Notes: generated by a model not told the origin, from the sequence alone. 64,000 nucleotides of DNA from Candidatus Aenigmatarchaeota archaeon (GCA_016185435.1 JACPNN010000007.1:45355-109354); one strand, 5' to 3'; counted from the first letter of the stretch, positions 1 through 9,140 are shown. Program-made: numbers and translations.

Positions 1-185
1 GTCTCCTCTAGGGTTATGAACATGCCCGGCTCGTTGTTAAGGAGGCCCCCATAGATGTACTGGGACGCAAAGATCGTCTTGCCCGTGCCTGTCTCCCCTG
101 TCAGCAGCGTGACTGAATTCTCCACAAGGCCGCCTTCCATGAGCCTGTCCAGCCCGGGGATGCCTGTAGCCACACGTTTGATCAT
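1..185 (-). CDS. KaiC/RadA-family ATPase, N-terminal part (runs off window)
   Basis: Read on the minus strand from the ATG at 185, the 61 visible codons give a KaiC-like start (MIKRVATGIPGLDRLMEGG) followed by a Walker A loop (GETGTGKT) and a segment ending FITLEE. This is the start pattern of archaeal KaiC-domain RecA-fold ATPases, which bind ATP and often act in signalling or motility regulation. The C-terminal part lies outside the window, so one versus two KaiC domains cannot be judged. The start is supported by a TATA-like element 25 nt upstream, consistent with a leaderless mRNA. The family call is secure; the role is not. Confidence 0.85.
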   Translation of the reverse strand, partial: MIKRVATGIPGLDRLMEGGLVENSVTLLTGETGTGKTIFASQYIYGGLLNNEPGMFITLEE

Positions 186-210
186 ATCAATTTATAATGC
201 GTTCTATCGC

Positions 211-218
211 CTTATATG
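211..218 (-). promoter_or_regulatory. TATA box of the KaiC-like gene
   Basis: CATATAAG on the minus strand ends 25 nt before the ATG at 185, the spacing expected if transcription starts at or next to the start codon. The rest of 186-356 contains no convincing gene. Confidence 0.5.
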
Positions 219-356
219 TTTTCATGACAGGCTGATTCCCTGAGGCAGCAGGAATCCAAAAATGACCAACTGCCATAATTTTATCAACCGGCCAAAGGCT
301 ATAAATCCAGAATCGAATTTATTGTATAAGGCAATTGACGATGGCATGGTTATATT

Positions 357-1424
357 ATGGCCGATATTCTTTCCTATCTTGAGGAAAAAAAGAAGCCCAT
401 AGACGAAAGGCTGAAGCAATACATACCGGAAAAGGCAGACGAAGGGTATCTGGCAAGGGTATTCGGCAGGACAAGATACGAGATTGACAAACGGGCCATG
501 GAAAACGCCCTGGCAAAGCCCATATCCGATTTCCTGTCAAGGGGAGGGAAAAGATGGAGGCCCGCCCTCTTCCTCCTGATAGCAGAGTCCCTGGGAATGG
601 AGGAAAAGGAAGCCACAGACTTCTCTGTTTTCGTCGAGCTCCTCCATAACGGCAGCATAATGGTAGACGACGTGGAGGACAGCAGCAGCATGAGGAGGGG
701 CAAGCCGACAACGCACAGCATATACGGCGTAGACATAGCTGTCAATGCAGGCAATTTCATGTATTTCCTCCCCCTGCTCATACTCAAGGAGAAGCATGTG
801 GGAGGCAGAAGGCTTGAAAGGGCGTTTGGCATCTATATGCAGGAGATGATAAACATCCATGCGGGCCAGGCAATGGACATATACTGGCATAAAGGGAACG
901 GCTTCAGGATAACAGAAAGCCATTACCTTCAGATGTGCGCCTTCAAGACAGGCACCCTCTCAAGGCTTGCGGCCAGGCTTGCCGTCGCCCTTTGCGGCGG
1001 AACGAAAGAGCAGGAAGACATGCTAGCAAGGTTTGCGGAATCGATAGGCATAGCATTCCAGATACAGGACGATGTCCTTGACATAACATCATCAGGAGAC
1101 GGCAGGGAAAAGTTCGGCAAGGCGTACGGCAATGACATCCACGAAGGCAAGATAACGCTTATGGTCATCCATGCCCTGGACAATGCAGGCCAGGAGGAAG
1201 GGGAAAGGCTGAAGTCCATACTGAAGCTGCACACCAGCGATAAAAAACTGACCGATGAGGCGATATCCATCCTGAAAAAATGCGGCTCCATAGAATATGC
1301 AAAGGCCTTCTCAAGAAAGCTTGTAATGGATGCATGGAAGCATGCCGACAAGGCCCTTGAGGATTCAGAGCAGAAAACAATCCTGAAGAGCTTTGCAGAC
1401 TTCCTTGTTGAGAGGGAATTCTGA
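357..1424 (+). CDS. idsA: Polyprenyl (geranylgeranyl) diphosphate synthase
   Basis: This is a 355-residue trans-prenyltransferase that condenses isopentenyl diphosphate with allylic diphosphates, giving the C20 or longer chain used for archaeal membrane lipids. The substrate-binding RGGKRWRPAL lies at residues 62-71, the first aspartate-rich motif DDVED at 104-108, and the second, DDVLD, at 238-242, preceded by FQIQ. Length fits the family. Chain length cannot be read reliably from sequence; geranylgeranyl is inferred because a geranylgeranyl reductase and mevalonate-pathway genes are also in the window. The gene stands alone, with an AT-rich TATA-like stretch about 30 nt upstream of the ATG. 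Confidence 0.92.
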   Translation: MADILSYLEEKKKPIDERLKQYIPEKADEGYLARVFGRTRYEIDKRAMENALAKPISDFLSRGGKRWRPALFLLIAESLGMEEKEATDFSVFVELLHNGSIMVDDVEDSSSMRRGKPTTHSIYGVDIAVNAGNFMYFLPLLILKEKHVGGRRLERAFGIYMQEMINIHAGQAMDIYWHKGNGFRITESHYLQMCAFKTGTLSRLAARLAVALCGGTKEQEDMLARFAESIGIAFQIQDDVLDITSSGDGREKFGKAYGNDIHEGKITLMVIHALDNAGQEEGERLKSILKLHTSDKKLTDEAISILKKCGSIEYAKAFSRKLVMDAWKHADKALEDSEQKTILKSFADFLVEREF

Positions 1425-1464
1425 CGTAATTATATCCAGATTCTTGGCGGAAAAGGGTCAGCAG

Positions 1465-2337
1465 CTATTCAGGCCTTGTGAAGTGTATGAAAAGTATGAA
1501 ACCTGCGTTCAGCAGAGGAATCACAAGGAATGTAAGCAGGAACAGCAGCTCGCCTATGCCCATACCTATGAATGCCTCTCCCGTCGCGCTTGTCAGCGAA
1601 AGGACTATGACCATGATCAACGGGGCCGCGATAAGCAAAGCGGTGTAGACTTCCGCGTACATGGACAGGAGGTTCGAGTATTCCTCCTTCTTCAGCCTGT
1701 ACTCAAAAATGCCCTTCTCCGCCATCCCGGAAAGATATTCATTCAGGCTGCCGCCCTTCTCAATAATAGACTGCATGCCTATAAGCAGCTGCCTGAAGCG
1801 CTGCGAAGGCGTTATGGATATTATGTGGCCCATCGCCTTTGAAGAGCTCATCCCCAGGCTTTTTATGTTTCTCACCACCATCCTCGAGTATTTTGATGTG
1901 ACCTTGTATTCGTCAAAATTCGAAAGCAGATGGAACATGTTCTCCAGAGTGATGCCTGCAGACGCTATCGAAGCCATGTGCTGGAGAACGAAGGGCATCT
2001 CTGATTCCACAGACTGCTCCACGCTCTTCGACATCTGGCCGGGATAGAGGTAAAAAGAGGCGAAGGAAATGCAGAAGAATGCCGCAGACAGCAATATGGA
2101 ATAGAAAAGCGCTTCAGCCAATGGAAGAGAAACCAGGAGCGAAACAAACAAAGAAATGGCAAGGCCTATTATGCCTGCTACAAAGGAAAAGAAAAAGGCC
2201 ATGGAAAGCCATTCATGCAGGGTATATTCCATGTTGGCCTGCAAAAGCTTCTTTTTGATGTAAAGGAATCTCTGCTGATGCTCCCCGGCCAGCCTGCCAA
2301 AAGTCTGCACAGAAAGGTGTCTTAGGCCTACTGTCAT
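1465..2337 (-). CDS. Type II secretion/type IV pilus membrane protein (GspF/TadC-like)
   Basis: The 290-residue protein has the T2SSF layout: a cytoplasmic N-terminus, two closely spaced membrane helices (about residues 46-95), a cytoplasmic helical domain containing FVLQHMASIASAGITLENM and the GGSLNEYL segment, then two C-terminal membrane helices. Such proteins form the inner-membrane platform of archaeal pili or archaella and work with a VirB11/GspE-type ATPase. No ATPase is adjacent; a matching one lies at 55196-58981, so the system seems dispersed. Many archaeal TadC proteins carry two such units; this one has a single unit. Function is inferred from the family. Confidence 0.75.
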   Translation of the reverse strand: MTVGLRHLSVQTFGRLAGEHQQRFLYIKKKLLQANMEYTLHEWLSMAFFFSFVAGIIGLAISLFVSLLVSLPLAEALFYSILLSAAFFCISFASFYLYPGQMSKSVEQSVESEMPFVLQHMASIASAGITLENMFHLLSNFDEYKVTSKYSRMVVRNIKSLGMSSSKAMGHIISITPSQRFRQLLIGMQSIIEKGGSLNEYLSGMAEKGIFEYRLKKEEYSNLLSMYAEVYTALLIAAPLIMVIVLSLTSATGEAFIGMGIGELLFLLTFLVIPLLNAGFILFIHFTRPE

Positions 2338-2456
2338 CCTTTAATAATTGGGCTGGCATAGTTAAGTTCTCCGGCCCTTCAGATGCTGCATTGCCAGCAA
2401 ATTAAGAATGGAATGATAATTACATTTATCAAAAAGCAATATCCCAAAAATATCTG

Positions 2457-2708
2457 CTACTTGCTTCTCACTATCCGCCTGTGCCTCGCGCAGCTTGGGC
2501 AGGCTGACATCTTCTGCCATGCGAATGACATTGCGCTCTGGCCCAGCTCCTTTCTCAGGACAGGGTCTGTTATCCTGAAACCCCTTGTGACAGAAAAGGT
2601 CTTGTATCTGGGCACCCTCCTGCCGCAAAAGCTGCAATTGGTGACAGTCTCTCTCCCCCTTTTCTTTGTGTGCTTCCAGCCCCTTTTGTAAGCCCTCTGT
2701 TTCGACAT
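2457..2708 (-). CDS. rps26e: Ribosomal protein eS26
   Basis: An 83-residue basic protein with two zinc-binding CxxC pairs, C25/C28 in NCSFCGRRVPRYK and C70/C73 in CPSCARHRRIVR. The second block is the typical C-terminal signature of eS26, and length fits. eS26 sits near the mRNA exit channel of the small subunit. The ATG at 2708 is 23 nt from a strong TATATATA box, so the transcript is probably leaderless. eS26 is patchily distributed in archaea. It stands alone between the pilus protein and valS. Confidence 0.85.
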   Translation of the reverse strand: MSKQRAYKRGWKHTKKRGRETVTNCSFCGRRVPRYKTFSVTRGFRITDPVLRKELGQSAMSFAWQKMSACPSCARHRRIVRSK

Positions 2709-2731
2709 GCGTTGATTATTTGCCTGCCGGC

Positions 2732-2739
2732 TATATATA
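2732..2739 (-). promoter_or_regulatory. TATA box for eS26
   Basis: TATATATA lies 23 nt from the eS26 start codon on the minus strand. The divergent valS start is about 60 nt away and more likely uses a second AT-rich element near 2763-2772. Confidence 0.6.
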
Positions 2740-2799
2740 CTTGAGCAATGGACTTCCGCAACCCATTAATATCCAGCGCACATAAAAGAATCGACAGCT

Positions 2800-5181
2800 A
2801 TGCAACCCAGGATAGAAGCTTCAAGATGGGACAAGTCGCTTGAAAAGCCCATATATGAAGAGTGGATAAGGAAGCATTCCTATTCCTTCAACAGAAAGAG
2901 CGGCAGGCCTATATTCTCGATAGACACGCCCCCTCCCTATGTCAATACGCCCATCCACATAGGCCATGCGACAAGCTATGTCCTGATGGATTTCTTTGCC
3001 AGGTTCAGGCGCATGGCAGGCTATGAGGTCCTTTTCCCTCTCGGCCTTGACAGGAACGGCCTTCCGATTGAGATAGCTGCAGAAAAAAGGTTCGGGGTGA
3101 GGATGGCAGACACAGAGAGGGAGAAATTCCTTGAGATGTGCAGGCTTGTGCTGGAGGAATCCAGCAAAGCGAGCATAGAGAGCTACATGAGGCTCGGGAT
3201 CAGCTTCAACAGCTGGGACCACGGGAGCAGGCCGGGCGACATCTATTACACCGACAGCGAGGAATACCGCAGGCAAACCCAGCAGAGCTTTATCGACTTA
3301 TGGAACGCCGGCCTGATATACGAGGCAAAAAGGGTGAACAGCTTCTGCCCGGGATGCAGGACAACGATAGCTGACGCTGAAGTTTCCTACAGGGAAGGGG
3401 AAGCGGACTTCAATATAATAAAGTTTTCAGTGAAAGGGTCAGGCAAGGAGATCCTTATAGGGACAACAAGGCCGGAGCTCCTCTGCAGCTGCGCGATGAT
3501 AATATTCAACCCGAAGGACAGCAGATGGAAAGGGCTGGACGAGAAGACGGCAATAACGCCCATCTATGGAAAGGAAGTCCCGATAAAAAAGCATCCGATG
3601 GCAGACATGGAGAAGGGGACAGGCCTGGTAATGATGTGCTCCTTCGGCGATCTCAATGACATACGCTTTTTCAGGGAAATGTCACTTGAACCCATCATAG
3701 CTATAAACCCGGACGGCAGGCTGAATGAAAAATCAGGATTTTTGAAGGGATTGAGTGTAAAGCAGGCAAGGAAATCCATAATTGAAGAGCTGAAGAAGAG
3801 GAGTTTACTTCTCGAACAAAAAAAGGTTCTTCAGAACACGCCCATATGCGAGAGGAGCAGGGATGAGATAGAATTCATAGAGCTTCCTGAACTCTATCTC
3901 AGGCAGGTCGAGCTGAAAGACAAAATAAAGGGAATCGCAAAAGGCACTGCTTTCTATTCGAAGGAAAGCAGGAAGCTCCTTCTGGACTGGATAGATTCCA
4001 TAACAATTGACTGGCCGATTTCAAGGAGGCGCTATTATGCGACAGAAGTGCCTTTATGGTACTGCTCCAGGTGCAGGAAGCCTGCCGTACCGAAAGGAGG
4101 GAAGTATTACAGGCCGTGGAAGGAAAGGCTGGAAGAAAAATGCAGCTGCGGCTCGGAAGAATTTACCGGCGAGACAAGGGTGTTTGACACATGGTTCGAT
4201 TCAAGCATCTCCCCCCTTTACATCCTGAAATACTATTCAGACAGGCAGTTTTTCGATTCCTGCAGCCCATGCTCCCTGAGGCCCCAGGGAAAGGAGATAG
4301 TCAGGACATGGCTCTATTACACGCTTCTCAAATGCTATCTTCTCACAGGCAAAGGCATATTCAAGGACATCTGGATACATTATCACGTGCTTGACGACAA
4401 AGGCAGGAAGATGAGCAAGAGCATGGGCAATGTTATAGATCCCAACTCAATCCTGGACAGGTTCGGGGCTGAACCATTTAGGCTCTGGTGCGCCGTCGAA
4501 GGGAATCTCGCAAGATCCGACTTCAAATGCTCCTTTGAAAGGATCACGGGCGAGTCCAAGACCCTGACAAAGCTCTGGAACCTCGCAAGGTTCATATCAG
4601 CTTTCAGGACAGTGAAAGAAGCAAGAAATCTCACGCAGCTTGACATGCTGGCCATAAACGAGGCCGACAGGCTGGCGGCAGATGCAGGGAAAAATTACTC
4701 AAAATACGAGTTCCACCTGCCTGCGGCAAGGATCAAGAGCTTCATCTGGGATTTCTTCGCGAGCCATTATGTGGAGGCTGTCAAGACAAGGGCTTACAAC
4801 AGCGACGGCAGCTTCACAAAAGAGGAACAGGAGGCGGCAATTTATACACTCTCATACTGCCTCGATATCACACTTAAACTGCTTGCCCCCATACTGCCAT
4901 TCATAACACAATCCATTTACAAACAATTGCACGGCTCGGATATCCATTCCGAGCCCTTTCCGGAGACGAAAGGAAAGGCAGCGAAAATACCCTTTTCAGC
5001 CGAAGAGTTCATGCTGCTGAACAGCCATATATGGAAGGCCAAGAGGCAGGCGGGAAAGAGCCTCAGGGAGCCTCTCAAAAGGCTTGTGGCGGAAAAGAAA
5101 TTCCAGGGCATAATGAAGGACCTGAAAGCTGCCCACAACGCAGCTACAGTGGGGACAGGCAAGACTTCAGTGGAACTCTAG
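2800..5181 (+). CDS. valS: Valyl-tRNA synthetase
   Basis: A 793-residue class I synthetase that charges tRNA-Val. The N-terminal Rossmann fold begins DTPPPYVNTPIHIGHATSY with the HIGH signature. A CP1 editing domain contains TTRPELL. Zinc-ribbon-like cysteines occur near FCPGC and in CSRCRKP/CSCGS. The KMSKS loop reads GRKMSKSMGNVIDP. A helical anticodon-binding domain follows, and the C-terminus is short, lacking a long coiled-coil arm, as in archaeal ValRS. It ends 10 nt before a convergent small gene. Identification is firm. Confidence 0.97.
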   Translation: MQPRIEASRWDKSLEKPIYEEWIRKHSYSFNRKSGRPIFSIDTPPPYVNTPIHIGHATSYVLMDFFARFRRMAGYEVLFPLGLDRNGLPIEIAAEKRFGVRMADTEREKFLEMCRLVLEESSKASIESYMRLGISFNSWDHGSRPGDIYYTDSEEYRRQTQQSFIDLWNAGLIYEAKRVNSFCPGCRTTIADAEVSYREGEADFNIIKFSVKGSGKEILIGTTRPELLCSCAMIIFNPKDSRWKGLDEKTAITPIYGKEVPIKKHPMADMEKGTGLVMMCSFGDLNDIRFFREMSLEPIIAINPDGRLNEKSGFLKGLSVKQARKSIIEELKKRSLLLEQKKVLQNTPICERSRDEIEFIELPELYLRQVELKDKIKGIAKGTAFYSKESRKLLLDWIDSITIDWPISRRRYYATEVPLWYCSRCRKPAVPKGGKYYRPWKERLEEKCSCGSEEFTGETRVFDTWFDSSISPLYILKYYSDRQFFDSCSPCSLRPQGKEIVRTWLYYTLLKCYLLTGKGIFKDIWIHYHVLDDKGRKMSKSMGNVIDPNSILDRFGAEPFRLWCAVEGNLARSDFKCSFERITGESKTLTKLWNLARFISAFRTVKEARNLTQLDMLAINEADRLAADAGKNYSKYEFHLPAARIKSFIWDFFASHYVEAVKTRAYNSDGSFTKEEQEAAIYTLSYCLDITLKLLAPILPFITQSIYKQLHGSDIHSEPFPETKGKAAKIPFSAEEFMLLNSHIWKAKRQAGKSLREPLKRLVAEKKFQGIMKDLKAAHNAATVGTGKTSVEL

Positions 5182-5191
5182 GCATGCAAGC

Positions 5192-5473
5192 TCAGATATC
5201 GGCATCTAACTTTTCCTTAATCAGCCTCTTTATTTCTTGGGATCTTCTTGGATTTAAGGAAACATGCAGCCCTGCACCTGTAGATTTTTTACCTATGAGC
5301 CCTTCCCTGATTAGATCTTCGGCCATATTTCCTGCCAATTTCATGCCTTCTCTGCCCAGCAATTCCGATTTGAACTGCTTCAGCATATTCTCATAAGCCG
5401 TGTGGCTCTCGCCCCATTTGCGCTTTCTTGCCAAAGCATATAAAATTCTTGCCCTTATTTCGTCATTATCCAT
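5192..5473 (-). CDS. Small winged-helix-like hypothetical protein
   Basis: This 93-residue protein is charged and mostly helical. Its order of segments (an N-terminal helix with IRARILYALARKR, a central LAGNMAEDLIREGLIG helix, then a beta-like GAGLHVSLNP followed by a basic C-terminal helix) resembles a winged-helix domain. I do not recognise a named family. It is divergent from the wHTH gene at 5546, with which it shares a TATA element at 5495-5502; its own ATG is 21 nt from that element. A role in DNA binding is a guess. Confidence 0.6.
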   Translation of the reverse strand: MDNDEIRARILYALARKRKWGESHTAYENMLKQFKSELLGREGMKLAGNMAEDLIREGLIGKKSTGAGLHVSLNPRRSQEIKRLIKEKLDADI

Positions 5474-5494
5474 AAATTTACATGAAAGTAAAGA

Positions 5495-5502
5495 TTTATA
5501 TA
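5495..5502. promoter_or_regulatory. TATA element between divergent genes
   Basis: TTTATATA forward reads TATATAAA on the other strand. It is 21 nt from the minus-strand ATG at 5473, and 43 nt from the plus-strand ATG at 5546, which has a Shine-Dalgarno site. It could serve both transcripts. Confidence 0.45.
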
Positions 5503-5545
5503 GCTTATGGTGAATAGTAGTGATAGTAGTAGTAAAGGAGAACGT

Positions 5546-5908
5546 ATGGACAAATCAATGCTGCTTGAAGTAATTGGAGACACAAAAGAAAACAGAATTT
5601 TAGATTTCCTTATAGAAGGCAAAGGCATAGACTACACAAAAAAGGAAATAGCAGATGGTTGTGACATTTCACGGCCAACTTTATATAAAGTGTTCCTGAA
5701 ATTGATAAAAGAAGGATTAGTTAGGCCCACAAGAAGAATTGGCAGAGTGCAACTATATTCGCTTAACATGAACAGTGAAAAAATAAAAGCATTATTAAAA
5801 TTAGAAGAAATTTTACTCCGAAAGTCCTTCGAACAGATAGAGAATCTGCAAACAAAAGTTCAGATACCTTATAGCCATACAGATAAACCACATGCAATAC
5901 GCCAATAG
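5546..5908 (+). CDS. Winged-helix transcriptional regulator
   Basis: From the ATG at 5546 the product is 120 residues. An N-terminal winged helix is seen in ENRILDFLIEGKGIDYTKKE followed by the recognition-helix segment ISRPTLYKVFLKLIKEGLV and a basic wing (RPTRRIGRVQLYSLN). A C-terminal helix may dimerise. The start was chosen over the upstream in-frame codon because AAAGGAG lies 5 nt before it (5534-5540). The gene is AT-richer than core neighbours and close to a membrane protein gene at 5968, with which it may be co-transcribed. Target unknown. Confidence 0.75.
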   Translation: MDKSMLLEVIGDTKENRILDFLIEGKGIDYTKKEIADGCDISRPTLYKVFLKLIKEGLVRPTRRIGRVQLYSLNMNSEKIKALLKLEEILLRKSFEQIENLQTKVQIPYSHTDKPHAIRQ

Positions 5909-5967
5909 TCAGGCAACACCGGGGCGGAAGTGGAATAGATTATCTGGCCATTATAGATATTGGATTT

Positions 5968-6402
5968 ATGACAAATGAAAATTCAATTCATCCAGAACTT
6001 GTATTGCTGACGGCAGCAGGAATAATAGGAAGTTTCCTATCTGTAGCTGTAACCAAGAAGATTTTCGCTACTGTAATTTCAGAGCAAACTTTTGGATACA
6101 TGATATACATCATATTACTGGCTATTTTTATGCCACGCCTTATTTTCCTGGCATATTTTTACCTATTCAAAGCGACAAAAACTTTCAGACCTGCAGTTTA
6201 TAAGAACCCTAGAACCGTGTCCGAGATGCAGTTACGGGTAACTGGTATCTTCATATCTCTGCTCAGCACTGATATTTTCACATTCTTCCAGAGTGTAACT
6301 AAAATTGGATTTATTTTATCTTTGATTTTAACTGTAGGGGTGTCCATGATACTTTTCCTAGTTAGCTGGAAATTATCTCCTAAGATTTTTCGCCCTTTTT
6401 AG
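5968..6402 (+). CDS. Four-helix membrane protein of unknown function
   Basis: The 144-residue protein has four predicted membrane helices, roughly residues 12-30, 42-66, 88-110 and 114-134, with a short basic loop (KATKTFRPAVYKNP) between helices 2 and 3. No family is recognised. It follows the wHTH regulator after 59 nt in the same direction and shares its AT-rich composition, so the two may form a regulator/membrane-effector pair. That link rests only on position. Confidence 0.55.
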   Translation: MTNENSIHPELVLLTAAGIIGSFLSVAVTKKIFATVISEQTFGYMIYIILLAIFMPRLIFLAYFYLFKATKTFRPAVYKNPRTVSEMQLRVTGIFISLLSTDIFTFFQSVTKIGFILSLILTVGVSMILFLVSWKLSPKIFRPF

Positions 6403-6472
6403 ATAATTTACCTCCGGAACTGAAAAGAAGCGCGCGAGCCAATGCCATATAATAACAAACAGCATCCAACGC

Positions 6473-7597
6473 CTATCCTTTTTCCAGCAGCACAAGGCTC
6501 TCCCTCAGCACGCCTGCCTTTCTTGTCCTGCCGACAAGTGCGAACCTCCTGTTCAGGACATATATCCCTCTGGCAGAGAACCCTGCCTTTTCAGCAAGCA
6601 GGGCTGCAATCACATCGCTTTCCACCACCCTTTTTTCCACATGGCCATTGCCCATGACTATGGCAACTTTTGCCCCTCTTCTGCAGACCCTGAATATTTC
6701 CCTGAGGGATTCGAGAATAAGCGAAAAGTATTTCAGGCACGCCTCCGGGACAGGCAGGCCTTTCAGCTCTGGACCGTATGCCTTGCTCTCCATGAAATCT
6801 TTAGCAATATTCTTCCCGGCCATCAGATTCTCCACAGCGTATGCAGTAAGATAATCATCCTGGTTCACATACGGCGGGGATGTTATGACCGCATCTATGG
6901 TTCCTGATTTCAACGGCATGCGCAAAGAGCTCCCAAAAAAGGCTTTGCAGTATCCGCCTTTTGAAATTTTTCCAAATATCCTATACCCCTTCAGCATCCT
7001 TCCAGCCTCCATCCTGAACAATCTCTTCACATTCGCCTGTTTCCTTTTCCCGAATTTAATCACGGCCCCGTCCCTGAAACAGGAGCTCGCCCTTATTGCG
7101 GCCCTTGTCAAGGCGAGCCTGAAGAACGGACTGAGGTTAGAAGGCAGCATATCTATCTCTGCCATATAGAACGATAGCTGCCTCCAGGAATATTCAGAGA
7201 AAGCCTTTTTCGCGAAGCTGTTTTCTGATATGCCGGCATCCTTCACATCTTTTGATAATATGTCCTTCAATATCTTTCTGACTTCAGGCACATCGTAATC
7301 CAATACTTTCGCATTGCTGGCATTCACGGCAGAAGGCTGGATGTCAAACCCTATGGAACTGATTCCAAGCTCTTTGCAGGCCAGAAGAGTTGTCCCGGAG
7401 CCGCAGAACGGATCAAGAACTATCCCTTTTTCGAGGCCGAAATCCTTAATGACCTCCAGTACAAGGTTCCTGCTGAACGCCTCCTTGTAATAGAACCAGT
7501 TGTAGACATGGTATGGGATATTCCCTTGGTATGTCGCATGCACGCCCAGGCCTATCCTTTCCTTTATCATTCCCCTGAACCTTTCGAGATCTTCCAT
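6473..7597 (-). CDS. DNA (cytosine-N4/adenine-N6) methyltransferase-like protein
   Basis: A 374-residue Rossmann-fold methyltransferase. Motif I (SAM binding) is DPFCGSGTT at residues 62-70, followed by IGFDIQP (motif II). The catalytic motif IV is SPPY at 240-243, preceded by the typical IDAVITS. SPPY rather than DPPY is typical of N4-cytosine DNA methylases, although related RNA m2G methyltransferases of the Trm11 type have the same motif order with DPPYG. No restriction endonuclease gene is adjacent, so if it acts on DNA it is an orphan. Sequence specificity cannot be predicted. Confidence 0.8.
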   Translation of the reverse strand: MEDLERFRGMIKERIGLGVHATYQGNIPYHVYNWFYYKEAFSRNLVLEVIKDFGLEKGIVLDPFCGSGTTLLACKELGISSIGFDIQPSAVNASNAKVLDYDVPEVRKILKDILSKDVKDAGISENSFAKKAFSEYSWRQLSFYMAEIDMLPSNLSPFFRLALTRAAIRASSCFRDGAVIKFGKRKQANVKRLFRMEAGRMLKGYRIFGKISKGGYCKAFFGSSLRMPLKSGTIDAVITSPPYVNQDDYLTAYAVENLMAGKNIAKDFMESKAYGPELKGLPVPEACLKYFSLILESLREIFRVCRRGAKVAIVMGNGHVEKRVVESDVIAALLAEKAGFSARGIYVLNRRFALVGRTRKAGVLRESLVLLEKG

Positions 7598-7636
7598 ATT
7601 CTCTGTTGATTAGGGATTTGGGTTAAAAATCAAAAT

Positions 7637-9091
7637 TCAATAAGCCTTCGAAAAATACGCCACATGCAGGGCCTTTTTACCGCAGCAGAAGCATCTGCTG
7701 TTCCCGGCTGTCTCATCGAAACGTATCACCCTTAACGTTGCCGCTGCTTTTTCCTTCACTGCCTCCTCACATTTCCCATCGCCGCACCAATTAACCCTTG
7801 CCACCATCCTTTTCCCTATATGTTTCGAAACCTCCTCGAGATCAGAGGCATTTTTCACATTCTGTTCCAGGAAATTCTTTGCCTTTGCATAAAGGCCCTT
7901 CTGGATTTCCTCCAGCAATTTTTTTATTTCCTTTTCCATCAGGTTTTCTCTCAGAACAATCTTTTCCGATGTGTCCCTCCTTACAGCCACCGCCTGATTC
8001 TTTTCAATGTCTTTCGGCCCTATCTCTATCCTCAAAGGCACACCCCTAAGCTCATGCTCGTTGAACTTCCAGCCAGGCGTGTAATCCTCCCTGTCATCGA
8101 GCTCTACCCTGAAGGAAGATTCCAAGGCCTTTTTCATTTCCTTCGCTTTCTTCAATACGGCATCCTTTGACTTTTCGAAAAGGATGGGTATTATCACAAT
8201 CTGGACAGGCGCAATCCTTGGCGGCAATATGAGTCCTTTGTCATCTCCATGGACCATTATAAGGGCCCCTATCATCCTTGTGGAGACGCCCCAGCTTGCC
8301 TGCCATGCATGCTTCCTTTGTTTGTCCGCATCAAGGAAGGTTATGCTGAAAGCCTTCGAGAAGTTCTGGCCAAGGTTGTGGCTGGTCCCCATCTGCAGGG
8401 CCCTGCCGTCAGGCATCAGGGCCTCCAAGGTTGTCGTGTAGAGGGCCCCTGCGAACTTTTCCCTTTCGCTTTTCTTCCCGCTGACCACAGGGATTGCAAG
8501 ATAGTTTTCTATCAGGTCCCTGTATGCGTCAAGGATGAGCATGACCTCCCTGTCGCAATCCTCTTCTGTCGCATGCACTGTATGGCCCTCCTGCCAGAGG
8601 AATTCAGAAGTCCTGAGGAAAAGCTTGGTCATCTTTATCTCAGCCCTGAATACCGAATTCCAGAAGTTCCAGAGCAAAGGCAGCTGCCTGTGGCTCCTTA
8701 TCCATTTCGCATAGCTCTCATATATTATGGTCTCGCTTGTTGGCCTCAGCACATACCTTTCCGCAAGCTTCTCGCTGCCGGCATGCGTCACAACATACGC
8801 CTCTGGAGCAAAGCCCTTCACATGCTCCGCCTCCTTCGAAAGCAGCCGCTCAGGTATCAGGGCAGGGGAGTATGCATTCTTATGGCCCAGCTTCTTCAGC
8901 TTCGAGTCAAGTATGCCCTGAATGTTTTCCCAGACAGCATACCCGTAAGGCCTTATGAACATGAAGCCTTTGGCCCCTGAATGGTCCGCAAGCTCTGCCT
9001 TGACGACAACCTCGTTGTACCATTCCGAAAGGTCATCTGATTTTTTGACTGTCATCCCCTGCTCCTTTACCTCTTTAGCCCTGTTTTCCAT
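7637..9091 (-). CDS. proS: Prolyl-tRNA synthetase (archaeal/eukaryal type)
   Basis: A 484-residue class II synthetase charging tRNA-Pro. The N-terminus has the archaeal-type SEWYNEVVVKAELAD segment. Motif 2 lies around RPTSETIIYE and FRAEIKMTKLFLRTSEF, and GTSHNLGQNFSKAF contributes to the active site. The anticodon-binding domain is followed by the C-terminal zinc-binding domain, with cysteines in WCGDGKCEE and CFCCGKK and the archaeal-type terminal Tyr. There is no bacterial-type editing insertion. An in-frame alternative start is the ATG at 9055. The last about 60 residues have a stand-alone homologue at 11587-11769. Confidence 0.96.
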   Translation of the reverse strand: MENRAKEVKEQGMTVKKSDDLSEWYNEVVVKAELADHSGAKGFMFIRPYGYAVWENIQGILDSKLKKLGHKNAYSPALIPERLLSKEAEHVKGFAPEAYVVTHAGSEKLAERYVLRPTSETIIYESYAKWIRSHRQLPLLWNFWNSVFRAEIKMTKLFLRTSEFLWQEGHTVHATEEDCDREVMLILDAYRDLIENYLAIPVVSGKKSEREKFAGALYTTTLEALMPDGRALQMGTSHNLGQNFSKAFSITFLDADKQRKHAWQASWGVSTRMIGALIMVHGDDKGLILPPRIAPVQIVIIPILFEKSKDAVLKKAKEMKKALESSFRVELDDREDYTPGWKFNEHELRGVPLRIEIGPKDIEKNQAVAVRRDTSEKIVLRENLMEKEIKKLLEEIQKGLYAKAKNFLEQNVKNASDLEEVSKHIGKRMVARVNWCGDGKCEEAVKEKAAATLRVIRFDETAGNSRCFCCGKKALHVAYFSKAY

Positions 9092-9140
9092 GTCAGCCCG
9101 TCTCCCTGCAAGCGCGCATCATTAATCTTCTCATGCAAGT

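Noticed and set aside
222..347. Small minus-strand ORF before the prenyl synthase gene
   Set aside because: A 41-codon frame is open, but it spans the promoters of two genes and has no conserved pattern or start signal.
5192..5908. Toxin-antitoxin pair of the two small wHTH-like genes
   Set aside because: They are divergent rather than co-directional, and neither has a toxin-like domain.
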